Assembly: GCA_027000685.1 (NCBI GenBank)
Contig: JALTNN010000102.1
Location: forward strand, 1-9,839
DNA from: Microcaldota archaeon
Lineage (GTDB): Archaea > Iainarchaeota > Iainarchaeia > JAADDC01
Length of the DNA stretch: 9,839 nt
Reading direction: 5' to 3'
Shown here: one piece after another, positions 1-5,968 of the stretch
Position numbering within the stretch: position 1 is the stretch's first letter
Layout: each line of letters starts with the position of its first letter
Program-made: the position numbers and the translations under genes
Notes under the pieces: model-generated
What the model saw: only the letters and a program-made list of their open reading frames with translations
Database searches by the model: none
Told to the model about the DNA's origin: nothing

Positions 1-974
1 TTTTCAAGGGGCCCCATCTCGTTGAGGTGTTTCAGCTGGAGGTAGAAGGAGTTTATGTCATATTTCCTCTTCAGGAGCTCCTCGAGTTCCTCCTCCGTCC
101 CCCTGAACCTCTCCATGAGGGCCTTGAAGTCGGGTACTCCGAGCAACCTACTCACGAACCTCTCGGCGTCGAACTCCTCAAGGTCCTCTATCCCCTCACC
201 CGTCCCCACGAAGTACACGGGAACCCCGGCGACCTTGCACGCCGCGAGCGCCCCTCCACCCTTCCCGCTCCCATCCATTTTGGTGATGATGACGCCATCT
301 ATGCCCACCTTCTCCGCGAATTCCCTTGCTTCTCTGCCGGCGACCTGCCCGAGGTCCGCCGGTATTACGAGGAGCGTCTTCTCGGGTATGACGGCCTCCT
401 TCACCCTCTTCAGTTCCTCCATGAGCTCCTCGTCGAGTGAACTCCTCCCCGCCGTATCGAAGATATAGACATCTCCCCCGACCTCCATCCCCCTCTCCGC
501 TATCTCCACAGGATCCCCTTCCCTCTCTCCGTAGAACTCTGCGCCCACCCTCTCGGCGAGCTGCTTCAGCTGATCGTACGCAGCGGGTCTATAGACGTCG
601 AGACATATGAGCACGGGCTTCAAGCCCCTCTTCTTGAACCAGTGTGCGAGCTTCGCCGCCGTTGTCGTCTTCCCGCTCCCGTACAATCCAACGAGCACAA
701 TTCTCTGCGGGACAACGGGGAAGGGCTTTGTCCTTCCGCCGAGGAGCTCGACGACCTCCTCGAACATCACCCTGTATGCTATGTCCCTCGGAGAAACACC
801 CGGGTACTTCTTCCTCTCCTCCGATACCCTCCTCCTAACCCTCTCCGTGAGCTCCTTCACGAGAAGAACATCGACATCTGACAGTATGAGTGCCCTTTGG
901 ATCTCCTTAAGCGCCGACTCTAAGTCCCCTCCTACCCTCAGCCTCTCAAACGCCTGTCTTATCCTCTCCAGCAC
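1..974 (-). CDS. srp54: Signal recognition particle GTPase SRP54 (C-terminus cut by window edge)
   Basis: SRP54 binds signal peptides as they leave the ribosome and, with 7S RNA, delivers the ribosome to FtsY at the membrane. Only the first 324 residues are present, against about 440 for the family. Residues 1-80 are the helical N domain (EIQRALILSDVDV at 24-36). The G domain follows, with the P-loop GLYGSGKTT at 96-104, DVYRPAA at 126-132, DTAGRSS at 173-179 and TKMDGSGKGGG at 231-241. The M domain begins near 305 and MGPL is seen at 320-323; its RNA- and signal-binding part lies outside the window. The chosen start is a GTG (972-974); the nearby ATG in another frame stops after six codons. 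The nearest purine-rich stretch (GGGAAGG) is about 14 bases upstream, unusually far. The gene follows ftsY by 22 bases, so both SRP-pathway GTPases are cotranscribed. Identification is secure; the exact start is less so. Confidence 0.96.
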   Translation of the reverse strand, partial: MLERIRQAFERLRVGGDLESALKEIQRALILSDVDVLLVKELTERVRRRVSEERKKYPGVSPRDIAYRVMFEEVVELLGGRTKPFPVVPQRIVLVGLYGSGKTTTAAKLAHWFKKRGLKPVLICLDVYRPAAYDQLKQLAERVGAEFYGEREGDPVEIAERGMEVGGDVYIFDTAGRSSLDEELMEELKRVKEAVIPEKTLLVIPADLGQVAGREAREFAEKVGIDGVIITKMDGSGKGGGALAACKVAGVPVYFVGTGEGIEDLEEFDAERFVSRLLGVPDFKALMERFRGTEEELEELLKRKYDINSFYLQLKHLNEMGPLE

Positions 975-996
975 GCCATAAGATGAGGCCTTCCCT

Positions 997-1764
997 TTAT
1001 AGGAGGTTGTCCAGATACTCCTCCGGGTTGAAGGGGGAGAAGTCGTCGGGCCCCTGCCCGTAGGAAACGAAGAACACGGGCTTGCCTGTCTCTACACATA
1101 ATGAAAGGATGAGACCGCCCTTCTCGTCCACGTCGAGCTTCGTGACTATGAAGCCGTCGATTCCCACCTCCTCGTCGAACTTCCTCACCTGCTCGAGGGC
1201 CGCGACGCCCTGCGTAGCGTCCACCACCATGACCGTGTAGTCTGGCTTCACGACTCTCTTTATCTTCTTCAGCTCTTCCATGAGGGATCTCCTCGTCTCC
1301 TGCCTCCCCGCCGTGTCTATGAGGACGACCCCCTTCCTTCTCTTCACCGCCTCGTACGCAACAGCGGCCGGGTCGGCCCCGTAGTGGTACTTCACGAGGT
1401 CAAAGCCTATTCTCTCCCTCCACTCCTCAAGCTGCTCTATGCTCCCGGCCCTGAACGTGTCAGCGGCGGCCACGATGACGTGCACACCCCTGTCCATGTA
1501 CCACTTCGCCAGCTTCGCTATCGCCGTCGTCTTCCCGCTCCCGTTCGTCCCAACAAAGAGGACAACAGGAGTTCCCTCGAACTTTCCCGACTTGAGGAGA
1601 TCCTTCAGCACCTCCTTGAGGTTCTTCTTCCCCTTGAGCTCCTCCTTAAGCCTCTCTATCGTCGTCAGGCTCACGTTCGCCTGAAGAAGCTCTAACTCCC
1701 TCTCCTCAACTTCCTTCGCGGCGTCCTTCCCGAGAGAAGAGAGGATGCTCTTCAGGAGGTTCAT
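997..1764 (-). CDS. ftsY: Signal recognition particle receptor FtsY (compact form)
   Basis: FtsY is the membrane-side GTPase that pairs with SRP54 and releases the nascent chain to the translocon. It has 255 residues: a short helical N domain (about 1-60) followed by the G domain. Visible motifs are the P-loop GTNGSGKTT (72-80), DTFRAGSIEQL (102-112), DTAGRQ (150-155), TKLDVDEKGG (208-217) and a C-terminal YGQGPDDFSPF block (235-245). The acidic A domain found in many FtsY proteins is absent, and even for Archaea (often near 300 residues) this is short. Membrane contact would have to rely on the first helix, which is amphipathic-looking (MNLLKSILSSLGK); that is inference. The ATG overlaps the pfdA stop in an ATGA, implying translational coupling. 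The TAA lies 22 bases before srp54. Confidence 0.96.
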   Translation of the reverse strand: MNLLKSILSSLGKDAAKEVEERELELLQANVSLTTIERLKEELKGKKNLKEVLKDLLKSGKFEGTPVVLFVGTNGSGKTTAIAKLAKWYMDRGVHVIVAAADTFRAGSIEQLEEWRERIGFDLVKYHYGADPAAVAYEAVKRRKGVVLIDTAGRQETRRSLMEELKKIKRVVKPDYTVMVVDATQGVAALEQVRKFDEEVGIDGFIVTKLDVDEKGGLILSLCVETGKPVFFVSYGQGPDDFSPFNPEEYLDNLL

Positions 1765-2090
1765 TCCTTCCCCTTCCTCACCTGCTCCAGCACCTTCCTC
1801 TTCTCCTCCTCAAGCCTCTTAATCTCCTCCTCGGCCCTCTTTATCCGCCTCTCCAGTCTCTCGATGACGGTCTCCACCGGCCTCTCGAGCACTATACCTC
1901 CGCCAACATCGATGAGCACGCTCCCCTTCCACTCGGCTCCCACGAGCACGCCGCCCCCGAGGGGGACGATCATTTCTCCCCTCTCTCTGAGACTCTTCAA
2001 CGCCTCGATGGCGGAGGTAGTCTCCGCTATTACTCTTCTGAACTCCGCTATCCTTGCGTCTATGAGTGCAAGGACCTCCTCAACCCTCAA
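1761..2090 (-). CDS. pfdA: Prefoldin alpha subunit (TTG start)
   Basis: Prefoldin alpha forms a hexameric chaperone (two alpha, four beta) that captures unfolded chains in the cytosol and hands them to the thermosome. The protein has the family shape: an N-terminal coiled-coil helix (RVEEVLALIDARIAEFRR), a central beta-hairpin region with VPLGGGVLVGAEW and DVGGGIVLE, and a C-terminal coiled coil rich in E, K and R. At 109 residues it is shorter than the usual 130-150. No ATG is available. TTG at 2088-2090 is preferred because GGAAGGGG ends nine bases upstream of it; a TTG at 2097-2099 would touch that site directly and add only three residues. The gene overlaps the end of rpl18a by 11 bases and overlaps ftsY by four (ATGA). 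Confidence 0.88.
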   Translation of the reverse strand: MRVEEVLALIDARIAEFRRVIAETTSAIEALKSLRERGEMIVPLGGGVLVGAEWKGSVLIDVGGGIVLERPVETVIERLERRIKRAEEEIKRLEEEKRKVLEQVRKGKE

Positions 2091-2259
2091 CTTTCTCAAC
2101 CCCTTCCACGTGTATTTTATTCCTCTTCACCTTGTGGTTCGATCCGAGCACGGAATAGAGCTTTTCGAGGGCGAGCTTCTCGTTCTCGGCTTCAATTTCC
2201 TTCGTGAACCTTATCTTCCTCTTTCCCTTCTCGAACCAGCCCCTGAAGACAAACTTCAT
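2080..2259 (-). CDS. rpl18a: Large ribosomal subunit protein eL20/L18a (LX), 59 residues
   Basis: This is the archaeal LX protein, a small component of the 50S subunit related to eukaryotic L18a. The 59-residue product begins MKFVFRGWFEKGKRK and continues with RFTKEIEAENE, a helix ending LYSVLGSNHKVKRNKI, and a short tail. The order strand, TKE helix, 'hYSxhGSxHxVKRxxI' and final strand is characteristic of the family. The ATG is four bases after the eif6 stop and is preceded by GGGGTGAG, a good ribosome binding site overlapping that stop codon. Its stop lies within the start of pfdA. The position between eif6 and pfdA matches the conserved archaeal order, which supports the call despite the small size. 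Confidence 0.92.
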   Translation of the reverse strand: MKFVFRGWFEKGKRKIRFTKEIEAENEKLALEKLYSVLGSNHKVKRNKIHVEGVEKVEG

Positions 2260-2263
2260 GCTC

Positions 2264-2923
2264 TCACCCCAGCACAGACTCTATCTTCAGGAGCTCCACA
2301 GGAGATGTCTCCTCACCGACTATGACACCCTTGGTATTCGCCACAATGCCCGTCCTCACGAACGGGTCACCGAAGTTCACCGTTGTCGTGTCCCCCTCTA
2401 CTCCGAACACCTCGGAGAGGATTTCCAGCTCCTCCTCCCTCACCGAGGGATGCGTGAGGAACCCCTTGTTGGTGACCACCGTGGCCGCACCAACCACTTC
2501 CATCCCCGCGAGGTTCCTCCTCACCACCTCCACGTCCAGGAACTCCCCTATTTCCTTCATCGCCCTCTCGGACACGGCCTCGGATACAACCGCTCCCCTG
2601 TCGTTCGCTGCCACGAGGTTCCCCAGGGCCGTCACTTTGTCCTTCACCACGAGAACCTCAATGCCCTCCTCCTTCAGGGCCCTCACCTCCTCCTCCCTCG
2701 CGATCCAGGGAACGACGAGGCCCCCTGAATTTCCGGCGACAAACACACCAAGGAGGGAAGTCCCCGCTATCCTCGTCTTTACCACCCTGACCCCCAGATA
2801 TCTCTCAATCTCCTCCACGTCCTCCTCCCTGACGTAGTCCGGAACGAGGCAGACCTCATCCGTTGCCACCATGTAGAGGCCTATGTTAGGATTCTTGAAT
2901 AGATTTTTCTTCGTCACCGGCAT
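2264..2923 (-). CDS. eif6: Translation initiation / ribosome anti-association factor aIF6
   Basis: aIF6 binds the large ribosomal subunit on its inter-subunit face and prevents premature joining with the small subunit; it also acts in 50S maturation. The 219-residue product has the pseudo-fivefold pentein pattern of the family: repeated blocks such as NPNIGLYMVATDEVCLVP, IAGTSLLGVFVAGNSGGLVVP, ALGNLVAANDRGAVVS, LAGMEVVGAATVVTNKGFLTHP and VRTGIVANTKGVIVG. Length is normal (about 220). The ATG overlaps the 3' end of rpl31e by 38 bases and is preceded by GGAGGAG, so it is probably coupled to rpl31e translation. A GTG two codons later (2915-2917) is a weaker alternative. Its residue conservation and its place in the ribosomal operon make the call secure. 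Confidence 0.97.
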   Translation of the reverse strand: MPVTKKNLFKNPNIGLYMVATDEVCLVPDYVREEDVEEIERYLGVRVVKTRIAGTSLLGVFVAGNSGGLVVPWIAREEEVRALKEEGIEVLVVKDKVTALGNLVAANDRGAVVSEAVSERAMKEIGEFLDVEVVRRNLAGMEVVGAATVVTNKGFLTHPSVREEELEILSEVFGVEGDTTTVNFGDPFVRTGIVANTKGVIVGEETSPVELLKIESVLG

Positions 2924-3284
2924 CTTCCTTCTCCTCCTTCTTGCGCCTCTTCCTCCTCGTAGTCCTCTTCTTCTTTTTCTCCTCCTTCGGCTTCTCCTCT
3001 TTCTCCTCTTCCTCCTCCGTCTTCTTCACCTCCTCGAGGAGGGAAACTATCACCGTGCCGTCGTCCATCTTGTCAACCTTTACCCTGATTCTCCTCGGCG
3101 GGTTGTTCATACTCCTCTCCCAGATCTTCTCGTTCACCTTCGCGTCTATCTTCACCTTCTCCTCCTCGACCTTCATGTGCCTCGCCACGAACCTCCTCAG
3201 GAACTTCACGGCTGCTTCTGCCCTCCTGTTCTTCTTCTTCCTCCACGCCTTCTTCAGGGGAACGGTGTAAACCCTGCTTATCAT
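2886..3284 (-). CDS. rpl31e: Large ribosomal subunit protein eL31 with long charged C-terminal tail
   Basis: L31e is a 50S protein located near the polypeptide exit tunnel. Residues 1-87 match the family: RVYTVPLKKAWRKKKNRRAE, then a helix and KIDAKVNEKIWERSMNNPPRRIRVKV, ending DGTVIVSLLEE. The family is usually about 85-95 residues, but this protein continues to 132. The extra 45 residues are almost entirely E, K and R (EEEEEKEE, KKKKRTTRRKRRKK), a low-complexity extension likely to be disordered. The start ATG overlaps the rpl39e stop (ATGA, 3281-3284). The last 12 codons are shared with the start of eif6 in another frame, so the very end of the tail is constrained by aIF6 coding. The tail's role is unknown; binding rRNA or exit-site factors is a guess. 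Confidence 0.95.
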   Translation of the reverse strand: MISRVYTVPLKKAWRKKKNRRAEAAVKFLRRFVARHMKVEEEKVKIDAKVNEKIWERSMNNPPRRIRVKVDKMDDGTVIVSLLEEVKKTEEEEEKEEKPKEEKKKKRTTRRKRRKKEEKEDAGDEEKSIQES

Positions 3285-3463
3285 TCTATCATCCTCCTTA
3301 TCCTTCTACCGAAGTCCGTCCTCCTCCAGTGGATCTTAGTGAACCTGGGGAGAAGCCTTTTCTTCTTCCCCGTCTTGAGGTATGTCCAGACAGGTGCTCT
3401 CATCCTCTTCTTCCTGAAGGACCAGAGGAGCCTCTTAAACTCGGGGTCTTTGTGTTTCGCCAT
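3281..3463 (-). CDS. rpl39e: Large ribosomal subunit protein eL39
   Basis: L39e is a very small basic protein that lines the exit tunnel of archaeal and eukaryotic ribosomes. The 60-residue product has MAKHKDPEFKRLL at the start, the central RKKRMRAPVWTYLKTGKKKR and the hallmark IHWRRTDF near the end. The family is usually about 50 residues, so there are roughly ten additional C-terminal residues (GRRIRRMIE). The ATG is nine bases after the PDCD5 stop, and GAGGTGG overlapping that stop serves as ribosome binding site. The TGA overlaps the rpl31e ATG. Gene order rpl39e-rpl31e-eif6 is conserved across Archaea and confirms the assignment. Confidence 0.95.
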   Translation of the reverse strand: MAKHKDPEFKRLLWSFRKKRMRAPVWTYLKTGKKKRLLPRFTKIHWRRTDFGRRIRRMIE

Positions 3464-3472
3464 ACAACCACC

Positions 3473-3754
3473 TCACTTCCGGAATATCTTTATTCTCGTC
3501 TCCTTCTTTGGCCCCCTGAGCTTCTTGAGTATCTTGAGGAGCGTCTCCTCGTCGATCTTCTTTCCGCCTGACTGATAGACATACATCACTGCCTGAACGG
3601 CCTTCGCGTATAGGTCAGGGTTGGCCATCTTCACCCTCTCAAGCCTCTCAAATGCCTCCTTCGTCATTATGCTCTTCAAGGTCGCCCTTAGCTGGAGCCT
3701 TGCGAGGTAGGCCTTTCTCGCCTCCTCCTCAGGACTTGGACTTCTTCCTTCCAC
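3473..3754 (-). CDS. PDCD5/TFAR19-family DNA-binding protein (short N-terminus)
   Basis: Archaeal PDCD5-like proteins are small helical proteins reported to bind double-stranded DNA; their role is uncertain, although their constant position inside a ribosomal operon suggests a link to translation or growth. The 93-residue product carries the family core: [28 protein letters not shown], followed by an [18 protein letters not shown] helix and a basic end ([11 protein letters not shown]). Family members are usually 105-120 residues, with a longer charged first helix, which here is shortened. The start is a GTG inside the last codons of rps19e (26-base overlap), with GGAGGAG a suitable distance upstream. 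No ATG exists before the conserved core. It lies between rps19e and rpl39e, as in many Archaea. Confidence 0.9.
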   Translation of the reverse strand: MEGRSPSPEEEARKAYLARLQLRATLKSIMTKEAFERLERVKMANPDLYAKAVQAVMYVYQSGGKKIDEETLLKILKKLRGPKKETRIKIFRK

Positions 3755-4196
3755 CCTTCTTCTCCTCCTTCTTCACGCCATCCATCTCCATCCTTATCCT
3801 CGTCGCCACCTTGTCCACGAGGGAAATGCCCTTCGGCGTGAGCCGCCTTCCCTCCTTCTCCACCTTCTCGGCGAGCCCTACCTCTTCAAGTTGCTGGAGG
3901 ATCGTCCTTATTATCTTTGCACCGGCGTCCACCCTTCTCTCGGGTGCAACTCCCCTGTTCTTCCTCCCACCGAAGTAGGTTCTCAGCCTCGCCACGCCAA
4001 CCGGTCCGTCGAGGTAGAGCCTCCTCATGATGGCGGCCGCCCTGATGTACCACCAGTTCTCCTGCTCGGGGGGCCTCTCCTTGTGAGGACCCGTCTTGAC
4101 AAACTTCGCCCACTCGGGCATTTTTATCATTCCCTCGAGCTCCTTCGCGAGCTCCTCGACGAGCCTTTGACCCGGCACATCGTATGCTGTGGCCAT
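3729..4196 (-). CDS. rps19e: Small ribosomal subunit protein eS19
   Basis: S19e is a 30S subunit protein shared by Archaea and eukaryotes and needed for small-subunit maturation. The 155-residue product is a normal full-length member: [20 protein letters not shown], the conserved [18 protein letters not shown] loop and [21 protein letters not shown], followed by [16 protein letters not shown], a helix with [14 protein letters not shown], and [14 protein letters not shown] lysine-rich tail ([14 protein letters not shown]) ends the protein. It is the first gene of the operon. The ATG is preceded by a strong ribosome binding site, GGAGGGAGGA at 4199-4208, and by a TATA-like box at 4239-4246 that would give a leader of about 20 bases. 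Confidence 0.97.
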   Translation of the reverse strand: MATAYDVPGQRLVEELAKELEGMIKMPEWAKFVKTGPHKERPPEQENWWYIRAAAIMRRLYLDGPVGVARLRTYFGGRKNRGVAPERRVDAGAKIIRTILQQLEEVGLAEKVEKEGRRLTPKGISLVDKVATRIRMEMDGVKKEEKKGGRKKSKS

Positions 4197-4238
4197 AGTC
4201 CTCCCTCCTTCAGGACTAAAGATGATGGAACGAGAAAC

Positions 4239-4246
4239 GTTTAAAA
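4239..4246. promoter_or_regulatory. Palindromic TATA-like box between rps19e and the PIN gene, possibly used in both directions
   Basis: The box reads GTTTAAAA and contains the palindrome TTTAAA (4240-4245). On the plus strand it is preceded by GAGAAAC, a plausible BRE, and its centre is about 25 bases before the PIN GTG, which predicts a leaderless transcript. On the minus strand the same box lies about 46 bases before the rps19e ATG. That predicts a leader of about 20 bases holding the GGAGGGAGGA ribosome binding site. The 70-base gap contains no second convincing TATA box. Shared use is inferred from spacing only. Confidence 0.55.
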
Positions 4247-4266
4247 TGTGAGCAACAGATAGAAGT

Positions 4267-4704
4267 GTGCGTGTTTATCTCGACACGAATATCATTCTTG
4301 CCATCGTGAAGGGGGAGAGGTACAGGGGATTGGACGTACGCCAGGTGTTTTCTAAGCTGAAGAAATGTGTTGGAGAGGGAAACGTAACCCTTATCACCTC
4401 TACCTGGCTCCTTGACGAGATCAAAAACACGTTTCCACAAAAACTAGTGAAGGTACAGCGATTTCTCCGGGAGCTCGGTGTACATCTCGTACCATACACG
4501 AAGGAGGACAGATACAGGGCCAGTAAATTAGACGAGGCAAACCCGACCGACGCCTTACATGCAGTATTAGCTGTCCGATACCGTGCAGATCTCCTCCTAA
4601 CGAACGACGTTAAACACTTCGTCCTCGCTCCCATAGGCACATTTCTCAGCTCGCATGGGGTGAAGGTCGCCGACGTTACCCAGATATACGCGTTCTGTGA
4701 CTAA
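4267..4704 (+). CDS. PIN-domain nuclease (VapC-like), apparently without an antitoxin partner
   Basis: PIN domains are metal-dependent RNases, often VapC toxins, but in Archaea also RNA-processing enzymes. All four catalytic acidic positions are visible in the 145-residue product: D6 in YLDTNIIL, E51 in LLDEI, D95 in [11 protein letters not shown] and D114 in LLTNDVKHF. The length fits a single-domain PIN protein. The GTG start has no Shine-Dalgarno site in front, but a TATA-like box is centred about 25 bases upstream, so translation is probably from a leaderless mRNA. There is no small antitoxin gene directly upstream or downstream; the neighbour is a convergent winged-helix gene overlapping its stop by four bases. 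Either it is an orphan toxin, a housekeeping RNase, or it pairs with a regulator elsewhere. The domain call is strong; the biological role is open. Confidence 0.88.
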   Translation: MRVYLDTNIILAIVKGERYRGLDVRQVFSKLKKCVGEGNVTLITSTWLLDEIKNTFPQKLVKVQRFLRELGVHLVPYTKEDRYRASKLDEANPTDALHAVLAVRYRADLLLTNDVKHFVLAPIGTFLSSHGVKVADVTQIYAFCD

Positions 4705-5663
4705 CTAGCAAGGTCCTTTAATGAGGCTTCTACGGCCTTGTCTATCTCCACAGAGGGCAGGACCGAGGAGACAAGCTCTTCGATAATATCCTCCTTTTCT
4801 TTCAGCCAGGTGAGAAGATGCCAGAGCTGGGCATCTAAGAGTCCAAATCTCCTCATATCCTCGTAGAATTCTGCGGCCTCCGTGTAGCTTTTGATCTCCT
4901 CAGCTATTATTGGTAAGACACTTCTTGGGATGATGTCATCTTCTGCAAGGGTGATGAGGCCATAAAGCCTTGAGAGGAGCTCGGAAGAGCCCCTGTTTTT
5001 TACAACTTCCAACAACTTTACGAGCAGAGACCTAGCGGTTTTTAGGTCTCTCTCTAAGGAGACCAGCAGCCGGGCCCAGTATTCATAGAACAACAGGCCC
5101 TCTTCCTTATGCTGGTCTTCCACCATCTTCCAGGACGGAAGGCGACCATATTTCTTGGCCAGCTTCTCTACGATCTCTTCAACCTGCTTCTTCCGTTCGC
5201 CTTTCAATTCTGGATACTCCTCGTCCTGCCTGTACTTGAGCGGGGTGATAAGGCCGTATTTGAACCTTCCCACCGGTAGATTAAGGCCTAACTCTTTGAT
5301 TACGTGCACAGCGGTCTTTTGGACTTGTATGGCGTCCGGATACGCCCCCGCCACTTCGTACCACTTCCTTTTTATGGTACCGTAGAGTTTCCGTAGCTCG
5401 TCCTCCACCTCTTTACCGAGCGCCACGGAGAAGTAACAGTCCTCACCGGACACAGGTGTGCTAATGAGGAAGTATATGTGTTCTTTGCCTGCTTCCTCTT
5501 TCTTAACGACACCAATCGTTTCAAGCATTCTAAGAACCTTCGATACGGTCTCCCAGGATATTCCTACTCTCCTCTGGATTTCGTTCACACTCTTTGGACC
5601 TTCCCGCAAAACCTCAACTACCTTTACAGCTGCAACGGGTAGAGGGGCTCTTCTACCTTTCAT
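4701..5663 (-). CDS. Winged-helix DNA-binding protein with an unrecognised helical C-terminal region
   Basis: Residues 8-68 look like a winged helix: a helix (AAVKVVEVL), then SVNEIQRRVGISWETVSKVLRMLETIGVV as the helix-turn-helix and a wing with EAGKEHIYFLI, similar in pattern to MarR/ArsR/TrmB-type archaeal regulators. The remaining 250 residues are predicted mostly helical, with no membrane segment. A stretch around 113-145 (QKTAVHVIKELGLNLPVGRF, then KYGLITPLKY) faintly resembles the 'QK..yhl...lpL.Y.F..Y.YGPyS' pattern of DUF4065/SocA-like and related archaeal proteins, but I do not consider that established. The protein is likely a transcription regulator; its target is unknown. The ATG is preceded by an excellent BRE/TATA (5691-5707) that predicts a leader of only a few bases. 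The stop overlaps that of the PIN gene by four bases. By eye its third codon positions are more A+T-rich than in the ribosomal operon, which could reflect transfer or simply lower expression. Confidence 0.7.
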   Translation of the reverse strand: MKGRRAPLPVAAVKVVEVLREGPKSVNEIQRRVGISWETVSKVLRMLETIGVVKKEEAGKEHIYFLISTPVSGEDCYFSVALGKEVEDELRKLYGTIKRKWYEVAGAYPDAIQVQKTAVHVIKELGLNLPVGRFKYGLITPLKYRQDEEYPELKGERKKQVEEIVEKLAKKYGRLPSWKMVEDQHKEEGLLFYEYWARLLVSLERDLKTARSLLVKLLEVVKNRGSSELLSRLYGLITLAEDDIIPRSVLPIIAEEIKSYTEAAEFYEDMRRFGLLDAQLWHLLTWLKEKEDIIEELVSSVLPSVEIDKAVEASLKDLAS

Positions 5664-5690
5664 AACTTCCTATGGTTATTGGAACCGCTC

Positions 5691-5707
5691 CTATTTATAG
5701 CTTTTGC
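5691..5707 (-). promoter_or_regulatory. BRE and TATA box of the winged-helix gene
   Basis: Read on the minus strand, the sequence is GCAAAAG followed by CTATAAATAG. This is an A-rich BRE next to a near-consensus archaeal TATA box (box 5691-5700). The box centre is about 32 bases before the ATG at 5663, so transcription should start some 6-8 bases before it, giving a very short leader. Confidence 0.75.
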
Positions 5708-5731
5708 GAGGCCGTTGTCACTTCAACAGTC

Positions 5732-5736
5732 AAAAA
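5732..5736 (-). terminator. Possible T-run terminator after tRNA-Arg
   Basis: Read on the minus strand, this is a run of five T within a T-rich stretch, about 70 bases downstream of tRNA-Arg. Archaeal RNA polymerase can terminate at T-runs without a hairpin. The run is short, so this is only a candidate end for the two-tRNA transcript. Confidence 0.3.
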
Positions 5737-5757
5737 TCCAAGAGAAATCAATTACTA

Positions 5758-5780
5758 CACAATTATCTGGTTGAATTGTG
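5758..5780. repeat. Perfect 7-base inverted repeat, CACAATT/AATTGTG, 9-base spacer
   Basis: CACAATT (5758-5764) is the exact reverse complement of AATTGTG (5774-5780). It lies between the 3' end of tRNA-Arg and the promoter of the winged-helix gene, about 60 bases upstream of that TATA box. It could form a hairpin after tRNA-Arg or be an operator for a dimeric regulator. Nothing else in the window repeats these half-sites exactly. Confidence 0.5.
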
Positions 5781-5806
5781 GGAGATCGAGATTCCTATAG
5801 ACTCAG

Positions 5807-5881
5807 CGGACCCGGGGGGATTCGAACCCCCGACCTTCGGCTCCGCAAGCCGACGCGCTATCCAGGCTGCGCTACGGGTCC
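5807..5881 (-). tRNA. tRNA-Arg, anticodon GCG
   Basis: This is a full 75-base cloverleaf. The acceptor stem is GGACCCG/CGGGTCC with discriminator G, and the D stem is GCGC/GCGC. The anticodon stem TCGGC/GCCGA encloses the loop TTGCGGA, so positions 34-36 are GCG (reads CGC). The T arm is GGGGG-TTCGAAT-CCCCC. There is no intron and CCA is not encoded (the bases after the discriminator are CTG), so CCA must be added by the tRNA nucleotidyltransferase. It is the second of two cotranscribed tRNAs. Confidence 0.97.
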
Positions 5882-5886
5882 GCGAG

Positions 5887-5961
5887 TGGGGCCGCCGGGA
5901 TTCGAACCCGGGTCGCGGGCGCCCGAAGCCCGTATGCTAGGCCAGGCTACACCACGGCCCC
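5887..5961 (-). tRNA. tRNA-Pro, anticodon CGG
   Basis: This is a full 75-base cloverleaf. The acceptor stem is GGGGCCG/CGGCCCC with discriminator A. The anticodon stem CGGGC/GCCCG encloses the loop TTCGGGC, giving anticodon CGG (reads CCG) with G37. The T arm is CCGGG-TTCGAAT-CCCGG. There is no intron and no encoded CCA. Only five bases separate it from tRNA-Arg downstream, so the pair is almost certainly processed from one precursor starting at the promoter near 5991-6000. Confidence 0.97.
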
Positions 5962-5968
5962 ACCCACG

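Noticed and set aside
2941..3270. Hydrophobic Phe/Ser-rich plus-strand frame that looks like a membrane protein.
   Set aside because: The Phe/Ser/Leu runs are the complement of Lys/Glu codons in the eL31 charged tail; not a real membrane protein.
2883..3575. A 230-residue plus-strand open frame opposite rpl31e, rpl39e and PDCD5, plus other long plus-strand frames at 27-981, 1384-1695, 1864-2837 and 3652-4244.
   Set aside because: They are antisense shadows of K/E/R-rich minus-strand genes: Leu/Pro/Ser/Arg-rich low-complexity products, no ribosome binding sites, and every one is covered by a conserved gene on the other strand.
4212..4266. A possible C/D-box small RNA suggested by GATGATGG in the rps19e-PIN gap.
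   Set aside because: The C box is imperfect, no matching D box and C'/D' pair is visible at the right spacing, and the stretch is better explained as promoter and leader.
4267..5663. PIN gene and winged-helix gene as a classical VapBC toxin-antitoxin pair.
   Set aside because: VapBC genes are codirectional with a small antitoxin just upstream of the toxin; here the genes converge and the partner is a 320-residue protein. Kept only as a linkage hypothesis in the findings.
5807..5961. tRNA genes as an integration site for a mobile element carrying the PIN and winged-helix genes.
   Set aside because: Both tRNAs are intact, no duplicated tRNA 3' fragment is seen elsewhere in the window, and no integrase is present.
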